This document shows, one piece after another, positions 14,207 to 22,762 of a stretch of DNA of 64,000 bases. The notes beneath the pieces were generated by a model, which was given only the letters and a program-made list of their open reading frames with translations, made no database searches and had not been told where the DNA came from. Positions within the stretch are counted from its first letter, which is position 1. Every line of letters begins with the position of its first letter. The DNA is from Moheibacter stercoris (GTDB taxonomy: Bacteria; Bacteroidota; Bacteroidia; Flavobacteriales; Weeksellaceae), in assembly GCF_040545805.1 (NCBI RefSeq), contig NZ_JBEPMO010000002.1, forward strand, positions 239,685 through 303,684, written 5' to 3'. The translations under genes and the position numbers were made by a program.

Positions 14207-16369
14207 TTATTCAGCAGGCTTATTATTTTCAGATGGTTTGTCTGTTCTTTCTGGTTTTGGCAACAAAGCTTTTCTTGACAATTTCATTTTCTTTTTGTCG
14301 TCATACCCTAAGAATTTCACTTGAATTTTGTCTCCTAAATTCAACGCTTCTTCTACTGTATTCAAACGCTTGTGTTCAATTTCAGAAATGTGAACCAATC
14401 CTTCTACTCCTTTGGAAATTTCAACGAAAGCTCCAAATGGTTTGATGGATTTAACCACCGCGTTATAGGTTTCCCCAACTTCAGGAACAAAAGCAATTTG
14501 CTTGATACGTGCGATTGCTGCATCGATCTTCGCTTGATCAACACCTGCGATTTCAACACGACCTGCATCTTCTGTTTCTTCGATTGCGATAACCGTTTCG
14601 GTTTCTTTTTGTAATTCTTGGATGATTTTTCCACCAGGACCGATTACTGCTCCAATGAATTCTTTTGGAATCATTACCACAATCAATTTCGGTGCATTTG
14701 GTTTCAATTGTTTTCTTGGCTCAGAAATCGTTTTCATCATTTCACCTAAAATATGTAAACGACCTTCACGCGCTTGATCCAAAGCTTGCTCCATAATGTC
14801 CATTGTCAACCCTTGGATTTTGATGTCCATTTGACAAGCCGTAATACCTTTTGAAGTACCTGTCACTTTGAAGTCCATATCACCTAAGTGGTCTTCATCT
14901 CCTAAGATATCAGACAATACAGTGAATTTCCCTGATTTTTGGTCAGTAATCAATCCCATAGCGATACCTGAAACAGGCGCTTTGATTTCAACACCACCAT
15001 CCATCAACGCTAAAGTTCCTGCACAAACGGTTGCCATTGAAGACGAACCATTCGATTCTAAGATATCAGAAACGATACGAACTGTATATGGATATTCTTC
15101 TGGTAAAATATAGGTTAAAGCTCTTTGTGCTAAATTTCCGTGACCTACTTCACGACGAGAAGTTCCTCTCAAAGGACGAGCTTCACCAGTTGAGAATGGA
15201 GGGAAATTATAGTGTAAAAAGAATTTTTCATCGTGTTGCGAAATTACGCTATCCACCATATTTGCATCTTTAGAAGACCCTAAAGTTAAGGCAGTCAAAG
15301 ATTGAGTTTCTCCACGTGTGAAGATTGCAGAACCGTGTGTTCCTGGCAAATAATCAACTTCTGACCAAATCGGACGAATCGTTTTTGGATCACGACCATC
15401 TAAACGAATGTTTTCGTTCAAGATCATTTGACGCATTGCTTCTTTTTCTACGTCGTGGTAGTATACTTTTGCAAATGGCGTAACGCGTTCCAATTCCTCA
15501 GGATCGTTTTCATATTGCGCTAAAAATTCTTCTAAAACTGCTTTGAATTTCTCGCCTCTTTCTTCTTTTCCTGAAGGTTGTTTGGCTACTTCGTAAACTT
15601 TATCGTAACATTCTTTCCAAACCTTCTCACGAATTTCTTCGTCATGCTCTTCATGCGAATATTCGCGTTTTGGAAATGCTTTTCCTACTTTTTCTGCTAA
15701 ACGTTCTTGCGCTTCAATTTGCTTTTTGATTTCTTCATGGGCAAAACTGATCGCTTCCAACATTTCTTTTTCGGTGATTTCTTTCATTTCACCTTCTACC
15801 ATCACAATGGATGTTTTGGTAGCACCCACCATAATATCCAAATCAGATTGCTCCAATTGTTTGTATTCAGGGTTGATCATCAATTTTCCTCCGATTCGAA
15901 CTACGCGTACTTCTGACATCGGTCCATTGAAAGGAATATCGGTAATGGCGATAGCAGCTGAAGCTGCTAAACCAGCCAAATCATCTGGAATGGATTGTCC
16001 ATCATACGAAATAAGTGAAATCATCACTTGAACTTCTGCGTGGAAATCTTCTGGAAACAATGGACGCAAAACGCGGTCCACCAAACGCATGGTTAAAATT
16101 TCTTGATCGGAAGGTCTTGCCTCTCTACGGAAAAAGTTTCCTGGAATTTTACCTCCTGCATAAAACTTTTCTCTGTAATCTACCGTTAACGGTAAAAAAT
16201 CCACACCTGGATTTGCTTCTTTGTTTGCAACTACGGTTGCGAGTAGCATCGTGCCACCCATTTTTACTACAACAGATCCATCGGCTTGTTTCGCCAATTT
16301 CCCTGTTTCTAAAGTGATTTCTCTGCCGTCTGCAAGAGTAATCATTTCTGTGATTGCTTGTGGAATCAT
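14207..16369 (-). CDS. pnp: Polyribonucleotide nucleotidyltransferase (PNPase)
   Basis: A 720-residue PNPase: two RNase PH domains separated by an alpha-helical domain, a KH domain (FIGAVIGPGGKIIQELQ, ~560-615) and an S1 domain (YNAVVKSIKPFGAFVEI, ~630-700). It phosphorolytically degrades RNA from the 3' end and trims structured RNAs. It follows rpsO on the same strand, the classic order. The C-terminal tail is basic/acidic and short. Bacterial Ro proteins can tether PNPase through Y RNA; that link is established elsewhere and only inferred here from proximity to the TROVE gene. Confidence 0.97.
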   Translation of the reverse strand: MIPQAITEMITLADGREITLETGKLAKQADGSVVVKMGGTMLLATVVANKEANPGVDFLPLTVDYREKFYAGGKIPGNFFRREARPSDQEILTMRLVDRVLRPLFPEDFHAEVQVMISLISYDGQSIPDDLAGLAASAAIAITDIPFNGPMSEVRVVRIGGKLMINPEYKQLEQSDLDIMVGATKTSIVMVEGEMKEITEKEMLEAISFAHEEIKKQIEAQERLAEKVGKAFPKREYSHEEHDEEIREKVWKECYDKVYEVAKQPSGKEERGEKFKAVLEEFLAQYENDPEELERVTPFAKVYYHDVEKEAMRQMILNENIRLDGRDPKTIRPIWSEVDYLPGTHGSAIFTRGETQSLTALTLGSSKDANMVDSVISQHDEKFFLHYNFPPFSTGEARPLRGTSRREVGHGNLAQRALTYILPEEYPYTVRIVSDILESNGSSSMATVCAGTLALMDGGVEIKAPVSGIAMGLITDQKSGKFTVLSDILGDEDHLGDMDFKVTGTSKGITACQMDIKIQGLTMDIMEQALDQAREGRLHILGEMMKTISEPRKQLKPNAPKLIVVMIPKEFIGAVIGPGGKIIQELQKETETVIAIEETEDAGRVEIAGVDQAKIDAAIARIKQIAFVPEVGETYNAVVKSIKPFGAFVEISKGVEGLVHISEIEHKRLNTVEEALNLGDKIQVKFLGYDDKKKMKLSRKALLPKPERTDKPSENNKPAE

Positions 16370-16511
16370 CGTCTTTATTAATTAAATTCGTCTGTGAAAA
16401 AGCCGTTTGCCTTTTCGGTTTATTTATAGTCCTTCTATAATTTCGTTTCAAAAATCAGAAAAAAATCAATTCAAATCCTGATTGAATCAAAAAATAACAA
16501 GAATAAAAAAA

Positions 16512-16535
16512 GGCAATCTTGCAATTGCCCTTTTT
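16512..16535 (-). terminator. Terminator after rpsO
   Basis: Stem GGCAAT/ATTGCC with flanking A and T runs, between rpsO and pnp. Some read-through or a separate pnp promoter is needed. Confidence 0.7.
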
Positions 16536-16553
16536 ATGAGATTTCTTTTCGAA

Positions 16554-16823
16554 TTATTTACGAATTCCAAGTTCTGCGATAATCGCACGGTATCTTTCGA
16601 TATCCTTGTTTTTCAAATAGTCCAATAAAGCTTTTCTTTTACCTACCAAACGAACCAACGCTTTTTCAGTGTTAAAATCTTTTCTGTTCACTTTTAAGTG
16701 CTCAGTCAAGTGGTTGATTCTAAAAGTAAATAAGGCAACTTGCCCTTCTGCAGAACCAGTATCAGCATTTGATTTCCCGTGTTTTGCAAAAATTTCTTGT
16801 TTTTTCTCTGATGTTAAATACAT
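16554..16823 (-). CDS. rpsO: 30S ribosomal protein S15
   Basis: An 89-residue S15, normal length. Family segments visible: EIFAKHGKSNADTGSAEGQVALFTFRI (shown in part), LTEHLKVNRKD and LVGKRKALLDYLKNKD. It binds 16S rRNA in the central domain and starts platform assembly. A consensus promoter lies upstream. Confidence 0.97.
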   Translation of the reverse strand: MYLTSEKKQEIFAKHGKSNADTGSAEGQVALFTFRINHLTEHLKVNRKDFNTEKALVRLVGKRKALLDYLKNKDIERYRAIIAELGIRK

Positions 16824-16861
16824 TCCAATATTGTTTTAAATGATTATTATGTATGCGGGTG

Positions 16862-16869
16862 CAAATGTA
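16862..16869 (-). promoter_or_regulatory. -7 box TACATTTG, rpsO promoter
   Basis: Exact TAnnTTTG followed by GCACCC, as in strong flavobacterial promoters (compare the tRNA-Leu promoter in this window), 39 nt before the rpsO start. Confidence 0.65.
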
Positions 16870-16933
16870 CAAATATTTAACTAAGTAGAAAAACTTTATC
16901 TATTTTCTAAAGAGAATTGATGATGAATTTCGG

Positions 16934-16941
16934 TAAATTTG
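16934..16941 (+). promoter_or_regulatory. -7 box TAAATTTG for the gene at 16982
   Basis: Exact TAnnTTTG about 40 nt before the ATG at 16982. Confidence 0.5.
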
Positions 16942-16981
16942 CCAGGAAATTTAGCATTCTTACAAATTTAACATAGGCAAA

Positions 16982-17536
16982 ATGAAAAAGAATCCAACTA
17001 TTTTTGGACTGATTATAACAATAGGAATTGTCGCTATATCTTACCTTATTTATGCTTTATTTCTAAATAAGAAAGATAGTTATCTCATTGCGAACCCTTC
17101 AGAAAAGTCAATAGAATTATTTATCGATGATAAACCGTTCGTAATTGCCCCCAATCAAATCACACCAATCGAACTTAGTCCTGGTAGACATTCTTTGAAA
17201 TTTCAGCAAGAAGGACAACAAATTGATACGGTATTTGAAGTGAAATTTCACAATGGTTTGATCAATCCGACCAAGTCAGATTACTATATTTTCACTCGAC
17301 CTTATGGAGCTGGTAGAAATCGAGACTCCTTGTTTACGTCCCAAACATTAACCATAGATGAAAAAGTTTTCTACGGAAACATCCAACATCAAAACTCTTT
17401 ATACATTCAAGGTTTTTATTATAATCTAGATCAAGATTACCCAAAGGTTTTCATGAACAAAGGAGAAGATATTGATGTTTCCAAAATTTTCTCCAAAGAA
17501 GATTTCAAACAATTCTATTTTGAAAACTACGAATAA
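16982..17536 (+). CDS. Hypothetical membrane-anchored protein
   Basis: A 184-residue protein with one N-terminal membrane helix (residues ~8-29, FGLIITIGIVAISYLIYALF) and a periplasmic domain. The domain shows PEGA-like beta strands (VIAPNQITPIELSPGRHSLKFQ), which resemble segments that pass peptidoglycan- or surface-associated load. No family assignment is made. It has its own promoter and is followed by ubiE. Confidence 0.65.
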   Translation: MKKNPTIFGLIITIGIVAISYLIYALFLNKKDSYLIANPSEKSIELFIDDKPFVIAPNQITPIELSPGRHSLKFQQEGQQIDTVFEVKFHNGLINPTKSDYYIFTRPYGAGRNRDSLFTSQTLTIDEKVFYGNIQHQNSLYIQGFYYNLDQDYPKVFMNKGEDIDVSKIFSKEDFKQFYFENYE

Positions 17537-17611
17537 GAAGAAAGTCAAAATGGAAAACATTGGATTTCATCATTTCTAACCGCTAACTCCTTATTTCTAA
17601 ATTCTAAATTT

Positions 17612-17619
17612 TACCTTTG
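17612..17619 (+). promoter_or_regulatory. -7 box TACCTTTG, ubiE promoter
   Basis: Exact TAnnTTTG ending 8 nt before the ATG at 17628; the predicted transcript has almost no leader. Confidence 0.6.
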
Positions 17620-17627
17620 CAACCATT

Positions 17628-18353
17628 ATGAGTAATGTAAAACCGTATTCCGATTCCGATTTATCAAAAAAGAAGCAAGTTGAACAAATGTTTGACAATA
17701 TTTCGGACAACTATGATTTATTGAATCGAATTTTATCAATGGGAATTGATGTAAGTTGGCGAAAAAAAGTAGTGAAATCTGTCCAAAAGGCAAAACCTTC
17801 CACAATTCTAGACATCGCTACTGGAACAGGAGATTTAGCCATCGCAATGGCAAAAGCTACCGATGCGAAAATCACTGGCTTTGATTTATCGGCAGGAATG
17901 TTGGAGGTTGGTCGCAAAAAAGTTAGCGAACAAAATTTAGCCAATCGCATTGAAATGATTCAAGGAGATGCAGAAAATATGCCGTTTGCTGATCATTCTT
18001 TTGATGTCATTACGGTTGCATTTGGTGTACGTAATTTTGAGAACCTTTCCAAAGGCTTAGATGAAATTTACCGTGTGTTAAAACCAGGAGGGAAATTCAT
18101 TATTTTGGAATTTTCTCAACCAGAATCCTTTCCAATGAAGCAATTGTATGCTTTTTATTCAAAAAACATTTTGCCTAAAATCGGAAAACAAATATCAAAA
18201 GACCAAAGTGCTTATACCTATTTGCCAGATTCTGTGAAAGCGTTTCCTTATGGTGAAAAAATGAAAAATATTTTAAAAAGTTCAAATTTTGTGCAACCAT
18301 TCGATAAAAAACTTACTTTTGGAATCGCAAGCATTTACGAGAGCTTAAAATAA
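17628..18353 (+). CDS. ubiE: Demethylmenaquinone methyltransferase
   Basis: A 241-residue SAM-dependent methyltransferase of the UbiE/MenG family. SAM motif I is ILDIATGTGDLAIAMA; the family block RVLKPGGKFIILEFSQP and the C-terminal YLPDSVKAFPYGEKM are present. It makes menaquinone from demethylmenaquinone, the last step of the quinone pathway used by Flavobacteriia. It is followed by porT, a gene order conserved in the class. Confidence 0.95.
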   Translation: MSNVKPYSDSDLSKKKQVEQMFDNISDNYDLLNRILSMGIDVSWRKKVVKSVQKAKPSTILDIATGTGDLAIAMAKATDAKITGFDLSAGMLEVGRKKVSEQNLANRIEMIQGDAENMPFADHSFDVITVAFGVRNFENLSKGLDEIYRVLKPGGKFIILEFSQPESFPMKQLYAFYSKNILPKIGKQISKDQSAYTYLPDSVKAFPYGEKMKNILKSSNFVQPFDKKLTFGIASIYESLK

Positions 18354-18383
18354 AACACACAAAATTTCGTTAAGGAAAAGTAT

Positions 18384-19100
18384 ATGAAAAAATTATTTGC
18401 AATACTACTGATCTCTATAACCGCAACATCCTTTGGGCAATTTCGTCCTAGTTCTGAGAAAACATGGCATCGTGAAGAATTTGACGAAAGACAATTTAGT
18501 TGGGGGTATTTTTTGGGGACAAACTTAATGAGCTTCAAAGTGGTTCCTGGTGAAGAAGGAGTCAATGAACAAGGAATGATTTACCTACGACAAGAAAACA
18601 AAATGGGATTTTCTGTCGGATTAATGGGAAAAGTGAAATTGCATGATAATTTTGATTTGAAAATAGAACCAGGAGTTCATTTTGCTGAAAGAAGTCTATA
18701 TTTCGGGAATGTTGCTTCTGAAACAGATAGCGTGAGAGCCGTAAAATCTACCTATTTAGATGTGCCTATCATGTTAAAAATTCATGGAGATCGTTGGGTG
18801 AATACTCGTCCTTACGTACAAGGAGGTTTGGGATATACCATGAACTTGCAATCCAACGAGAAAAAAGAAGAAGATAACCAGGACGCAATGTTCCGTATGA
18901 AGACGCATAATTTCAACTGGCAAGTTGAAATGGGAGTAGAATTGTATTTCAGCAAATTCAAATTAACTCCATCCATCAAAGGATTGTTCTTCTTCAACAA
19001 TGAATTGGTTCAAGACAATCCAGACACGCCACCTTATTGGGCAGGATCGTTGAAATCACTTTCTACAAGAGCCTTTGTGTTCTCACTTAAATTTGAATAA
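18384..19100 (+). CDS. porT: PorT family protein, type IX secretion
   Basis: A 238-residue outer-membrane beta-barrel protein with a signal peptide (cleavage after SFG). It matches the PorT family needed for the type IX secretion system (gliding and protein export). Alternating strands such as FSVGLMGKVKLHDNFDLKIEPG and YVQGGLGYTMNL, and a C-terminal FVFSLKFE strand, show the barrel. Position directly after ubiE is conserved in Flavobacteriia and supports the call. The T9SS-sorted protein at 30073-31293 is one likely client of the system. Confidence 0.85.
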   Translation: MKKLFAILLISITATSFGQFRPSSEKTWHREEFDERQFSWGYFLGTNLMSFKVVPGEEGVNEQGMIYLRQENKMGFSVGLMGKVKLHDNFDLKIEPGVHFAERSLYFGNVASETDSVRAVKSTYLDVPIMLKIHGDRWVNTRPYVQGGLGYTMNLQSNEKKEEDNQDAMFRMKTHNFNWQVEMGVELYFSKFKLTPSIKGLFFFNNELVQDNPDTPPYWAGSLKSLSTRAFVFSLKFE

Positions 19101-19121
19101 TATTCATTTCAAACAATACCG

Positions 19122-19146
19122 AAAGACTGAATTACCTTCAGTCTTT
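19122..19146 (+). terminator. Terminator after porT
   Basis: Stem AAAGACTGAA/TTCAGTCTTT with a 5-nt loop and a run of T. Confidence 0.8.
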
Positions 19147-19199
19147 TTTTATTTCCTCATTTTTAACAAAATAATTTTTCCCATGTAATTTTTTTTTTT

Positions 19200-19207
19200 C
19201 ACATTTG
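19200..19207 (+). promoter_or_regulatory. Probable -7 box CACATTTG before the leader peptide
   Basis: One mismatch to TAnnTTTG; it would start transcription near 19213, 13 nt before the leader-peptide ATG. Confidence 0.4.
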
Positions 19208-19225
19208 ACCATTGAAAAATTAGAA

Positions 19226-19288
19226 ATGAACAATTCATTCAACACATCTTTTTATTACTTCTTTTGGCCTTTGGATCAGAAGCGGTAA
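19226..19288 (+). CDS. Aromatic leader peptide (attenuator)
   Basis: A 20-codon reading frame with the run SFYYFFWP; 7 of 20 residues are Phe, Tyr or Trp. It ends 39 nt before a strong terminator hairpin that lies just upstream of prephenate dehydratase. This is the layout of transcription attenuation: ribosome stalling on Phe/Tyr/Trp codons when aromatic amino acids are scarce should prevent the terminator from forming. It is below the usual size limit for gene calling. Confidence 0.75.
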   Translation: MNNSFNTSFYYFFWPLDQKR

Positions 19289-19327
19289 ACTATGTGGTTG
19301 AAATTGATAATATAACAGAAACCTAAG

Positions 19328-19354
19328 GTCCCGCAGAAATGTGGGACTTTTTTT
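19328..19354 (+). terminator. Attenuator terminator upstream of pheA
   Basis: Stem GTCCCGCA/TGTGGGAC (19328-19335, 19340-19347; one G-T pair) with a GAAA loop and TTTTTTT. A competing pairing is possible: GGCCTTTGG (19266-19274) with CCTAAGGTCC (19322-19331), which would take up the 5' arm and act as antiterminator. Confidence 0.75.
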
Positions 19355-19367
19355 ATTGCATAAACTT

Positions 19368-20231
19368 ATGAAAATCGTCATTCAAGGAACAAAAGGATCT
19401 TACCATCATCAAGCAGCAGCAAAGTTTTTTGCTGAAGACGCAACAGATTTATTGGAAGTAGAGAGCTTCAAAAAAGTCGCTCAAACAATCTATAAATTGC
19501 AAGCAGATTATGGTTTAATCGCAATTGAAAATACAATTGCGGGTACAATATTGCCCAATTATTCCTTGATTTCTAAATACGATTTAAAAATTGTAGGCGA
19601 AGTTCATCTTCCCATTCAGCATCAACTCATGGCTTTACCAGGAACAAAATTTGAAGACATTGTAGAGATACAATCTCATCCTATGGCCATTTTGCAATGT
19701 GATCAATTTTTGGAACATCATAGCAACATACGAATTGTTGAAACCTCTGACACGGCAACAACTGCAAAAAGAATTAGCGAACAAAATATACAAAATGTTG
19801 CCGCCATCGCCTCTACCCTTTCTGCAGATTTATATGGATTGGAAATCATCAAACCCAACATCCAAACCTTTGAAAAAAACTTTACGCGCTTTTTTGTCGT
19901 TGCTAAAGAAGCTTCTACTCCAAACAAATTTGACAAAGCATCCATATTGTTTACAACACCGCATCAAAGTGGATCACTCGCAAGTATTCTTAACGAACTC
20001 GTATATCTCAACATCAACATGGAAAAAATTCAATCGGTTCCTATTATGGATAAACCTTGGGATTACGCCTTTCATGTCGATATATCCTTTGATGATATGG
20101 AAGATTTTCATTTGCTGATGAAGCGAATTGAATTGAAAACAAATTACCTGAAAATTTTAGGGCAGTATAAAAAAGAAAACAAAGCTGATTGCCAATTGAA
20201 AACACAAGAAAATCACTCAATCATTTTATAA
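19368..20231 (+). CDS. pheA: Prephenate dehydratase
   Basis: A 287-residue enzyme that turns prephenate into phenylpyruvate for phenylalanine synthesis. The catalytic domain (1-~180) shows IQGTKGSYHHQAA, AIENTIAGTI and the signature NFTRFFVVAK. A C-terminal ACT domain (~195-275; GSLASILNELVYLNINMEKI) is the Phe-binding regulatory site, with SVPI where many family members have ESRP. The ATG at 19368 is used; an upstream in-frame start at 19341 lies inside the terminator hairpin. It is controlled by the leader peptide and attenuator just upstream. Confidence 0.93.
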   Translation: MKIVIQGTKGSYHHQAAAKFFAEDATDLLEVESFKKVAQTIYKLQADYGLIAIENTIAGTILPNYSLISKYDLKIVGEVHLPIQHQLMALPGTKFEDIVEIQSHPMAILQCDQFLEHHSNIRIVETSDTATTAKRISEQNIQNVAAIASTLSADLYGLEIIKPNIQTFEKNFTRFFVVAKEASTPNKFDKASILFTTPHQSGSLASILNELVYLNINMEKIQSVPIMDKPWDYAFHVDISFDDMEDFHLLMKRIELKTNYLKILGQYKKENKADCQLKTQENHSIIL

Positions 20232-20240
20232 AATTACCCT

Positions 20241-20248
20241 TAACTTTG
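20241..20248 (+). promoter_or_regulatory. -7 box TAACTTTG before DAHP synthase
   Basis: Exact TAnnTTTG, 6 nt before the ATG at 20255, suggesting a leaderless internal promoter after pheA. Confidence 0.55.
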
Positions 20249-20254
20249 CATATT

Positions 20255-21334
20255 ATGAAAGCCAAACAGTCTTGGATCAACCAATTTGATAAACCCTTAA
20301 CAATAGCGGGACCTTGTAGCGCTGAAAGCGAAAAACAAATGTTGGAAATTGCCGAAAGATTGAACAAAGAGTATGTTCAAATATTTCGTGCTGGCATTTG
20401 GAAACCTCGAACCAAACCCAATTGTTTCGAAGGAGTTGGTGCCATTGGTTTGAATTGGTTAAAAAAAGTAAAAGACGAATTCGGATTTAAGATTGCCACC
20501 GAAATCGCCAATGCCAACCATGCAAAATTAGCATTGGAATACGATGTTGATGTTTTGTGGATTGGTGCGAGATCTACCGTTAATCCTTTTACTGTCCAAG
20601 AAATTGCTGAGGCTTTGCGTGATACAGACAAAATTGTTTTGGTGAAAAATCCAGTTAATCCCGATTTGGATTTATGGATTGGAGCAATTGAAAGACTTCA
20701 AGCACAAAACATCCAAAACATTGGAGCTATTCACCGAGGATTCTCCACATACAAAAAAACACAATACCGAAACAATCCTCAATGGCAAATCGCTTTGGAT
20801 TTCATGGACAAAATGCCTGAAATTCCGATGATTTGCGACCCTTCACACATTTGTGGAAATAGAGAAGGATTGTTTGATGTTTCGCAGCAAGCCTATAATT
20901 TTGAATACGATGGTTTGATGATTGAATCGCATAACAATCCAGATGAAGCTTGGAGCGATGCAAGTCAACAAATTACGCCAGAACGTTTGTTGGAAATTCT
21001 TCAGAAATTAGAAATCCGTAAAAGTGATGATGATGGAACTTTCTACCATTCTCAATTGAATCGCTTACGAAATGAAATCGATGAAACCGATCAAGCTATT
21101 TTGGAAGCAATTTCGCAACGTATGAACATTGCCATGCAAATTGGTGAATTGAAAAAAGAACACAATGTGGCTGTTTTTCAACCCGAGCGATGGAAACAAA
21201 TTCGTGAAAATTCCGTTCGTGAAGGATCAAGATTAGGATTGTCAGAAGAATTTGTAGACAAAATGGTCAAAGCCATTCACCAAGAGTCCATTGCCCATCA
21301 AAATTCGATCATGAACAAAGAAAATTCCCTATAA
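20255..21334 (+). CDS. Bifunctional DAHP synthase / chorismate mutase
   Basis: A 359-residue fusion. Residues ~1-255 are a DAHP synthase of the KDPG-aldolase-like type (GPCSAES, RAGIWKPRTKPNCFEG, IHRGFSTYKK, ICDPSHICGNREG). Residues ~270-355 are an AroQ chorismate mutase (LNRLRNEIDETDQAILEAIS, then MQIGELKK). It catalyses the first step of the shikimate pathway and the branch to prephenate, feeding the pheA product next to it. The upstream in-frame start at 20189 is rejected because it lies inside pheA and before the promoter. Confidence 0.93.
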   Translation: MKAKQSWINQFDKPLTIAGPCSAESEKQMLEIAERLNKEYVQIFRAGIWKPRTKPNCFEGVGAIGLNWLKKVKDEFGFKIATEIANANHAKLALEYDVDVLWIGARSTVNPFTVQEIAEALRDTDKIVLVKNPVNPDLDLWIGAIERLQAQNIQNIGAIHRGFSTYKKTQYRNNPQWQIALDFMDKMPEIPMICDPSHICGNREGLFDVSQQAYNFEYDGLMIESHNNPDEAWSDASQQITPERLLEILQKLEIRKSDDDGTFYHSQLNRLRNEIDETDQAILEAISQRMNIAMQIGELKKEHNVAVFQPERWKQIRENSVREGSRLGLSEEFVDKMVKAIHQESIAHQNSIMNKENSL

Positions 21335-21338
21335 ATTA

Positions 21339-22262
21339 ATGAAAGGACGCGTCACCAAATCGACTGGTAGTTGGTACACAATCCGCGAAGATTCTGGAAA
21401 AATGTACCAAGCTAGAATTCGTGGGAAATTTAGATTAAGCAACATTCAACATACCAATCCTATCGCGGTTGGCGATTTTGTCGATTTTGAAATTGACAAA
21501 GATGAAGCTGCTGTAATTACTAAGATACATGAACGCAAGAATTACATCATTCGTAAGTCAGTCAACCTTTCCAAAAAAACCCATATCATCGCCTCCAACA
21601 TTGATAGAGCTTTTTTGGTCGTAACAGTTGACAATCCTAAAACCTCATTTGGTTTTATTGACCGATTTTTGGTGACAGCAGAGGCTTATCATATTCCCGT
21701 AACCTTGGTTTTCAATAAAATGGATGTTTACGATGAGTATTTGATGGAGGAAGTTGAATTCTACCAAAAAACCTACGAACGAATTGGATATGAAACCATT
21801 CAGATTTCAGCGCAAACGGGTTTCAACATTGACCAACTTAAAGAAAAATTAAAAGATATCACGAGTTTGGTTTCGGGTCATTCAGGAGTTGGAAAATCAA
21901 CCTTAATGAACATTCTGAATCCAAATTTGCAGTTGAAAACTTCCGTCGTTTCAGACTTCAATCAGAAAGGGCAACATACCACAACCTTTGCCGAAATGTA
22001 CGAATGGCCATTTGGCGGATTTTGTATTGACACACCAGGAATCAAAGAATTTGGATTGGTTGAAATGGACAAATATGAAATCCAAAATTACTTCCCTGAA
22101 ATTCATGAAATTCGAAGTAATTGTAAGTTTGACAATTGTTTGCATCTAAATGAACCAAAATGTGCAGTTCAGGATGCAGTTGAAAAAGGGGAAATTTCCC
22201 CTACCAGATATGAAAATTATATCGGATTTTTGGAGGAAATTAATGAGAATACTTTTTCCTAA
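21339..22262 (+). CDS. rsgA: Ribosome small subunit-dependent GTPase A
   Basis: A 307-residue circularly permuted GTPase. Domains: an N-terminal OB fold, then the G domain in the order G4 NKMD, G1 GHSGVGKSTL, G3 DTPG, and a C-terminal zinc finger (CKFDNCLHLNEPKC). It assists late 30S subunit maturation. It begins 4 nt after the DAHP synthase stop, so it is co-transcribed with it. Confidence 0.95.
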   Translation: MKGRVTKSTGSWYTIREDSGKMYQARIRGKFRLSNIQHTNPIAVGDFVDFEIDKDEAAVITKIHERKNYIIRKSVNLSKKTHIIASNIDRAFLVVTVDNPKTSFGFIDRFLVTAEAYHIPVTLVFNKMDVYDEYLMEEVEFYQKTYERIGYETIQISAQTGFNIDQLKEKLKDITSLVSGHSGVGKSTLMNILNPNLQLKTSVVSDFNQKGQHTTTFAEMYEWPFGGFCIDTPGIKEFGLVEMDKYEIQNYFPEIHEIRSNCKFDNCLHLNEPKCAVQDAVEKGEISPTRYENYIGFLEEINENTFS

Positions 22263-22288
22263 TTTCAGGAAAACGATGGAACGTAAAC

Positions 22289-22741
22289 ATGAGGGTAGTT
22301 TTACAACGAGTACAGCACGCAAGTGTAAAGGTAGAAGGCGAAATAATAGGGCAAATCAAAACGGGAATTTTAGCTTTGGTTGGATTTGAGGAATCCGATT
22401 CCCAAGAAGATTTTGATTGGATGATCAACAAAATCATTCAACTGAGAATATTTCCAGATGAAAAGGGTGTGATGAATGTTTCCCTTCAAGATATGGAAGG
22501 TGAAATTTTGGTGGTAAGTCAATTCACACTTCATGCTTTGACCAAAAAAGGAAATCGACCTTCCTATATAAAATCCTCACCTCCTCAAATTGCCATACAG
22601 CAATACAATCAATTTCTGGAATTACTCAAATCCAAATACAATCACCCAATTCAAACAGGAGAATTTGGCGCCGACATGAAAGTTGAATTACTCAATGATG
22701 GCCCAGTCACCATTTGTATAGATTCCAAAAACAAAGAATAA
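22289..22741 (+). CDS. dtd: D-aminoacyl-tRNA deacylase
   Basis: A 150-residue Dtd of normal length. The active-site segments SQFTLHAL and the Gly-cisPro motif NDGPVTI are present. It hydrolyses D-amino acids (and glycine mischarged on tRNA-Ala) from tRNA. It follows rsgA by 26 nt in the same direction. Confidence 0.95.
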   Translation: MRVVLQRVQHASVKVEGEIIGQIKTGILALVGFEESDSQEDFDWMINKIIQLRIFPDEKGVMNVSLQDMEGEILVVSQFTLHALTKKGNRPSYIKSSPPQIAIQQYNQFLELLKSKYNHPIQTGEFGADMKVELLNDGPVTICIDSKNKE

Positions 22742-22762
22742 AAAGCATTTTCCCCAAAACAC

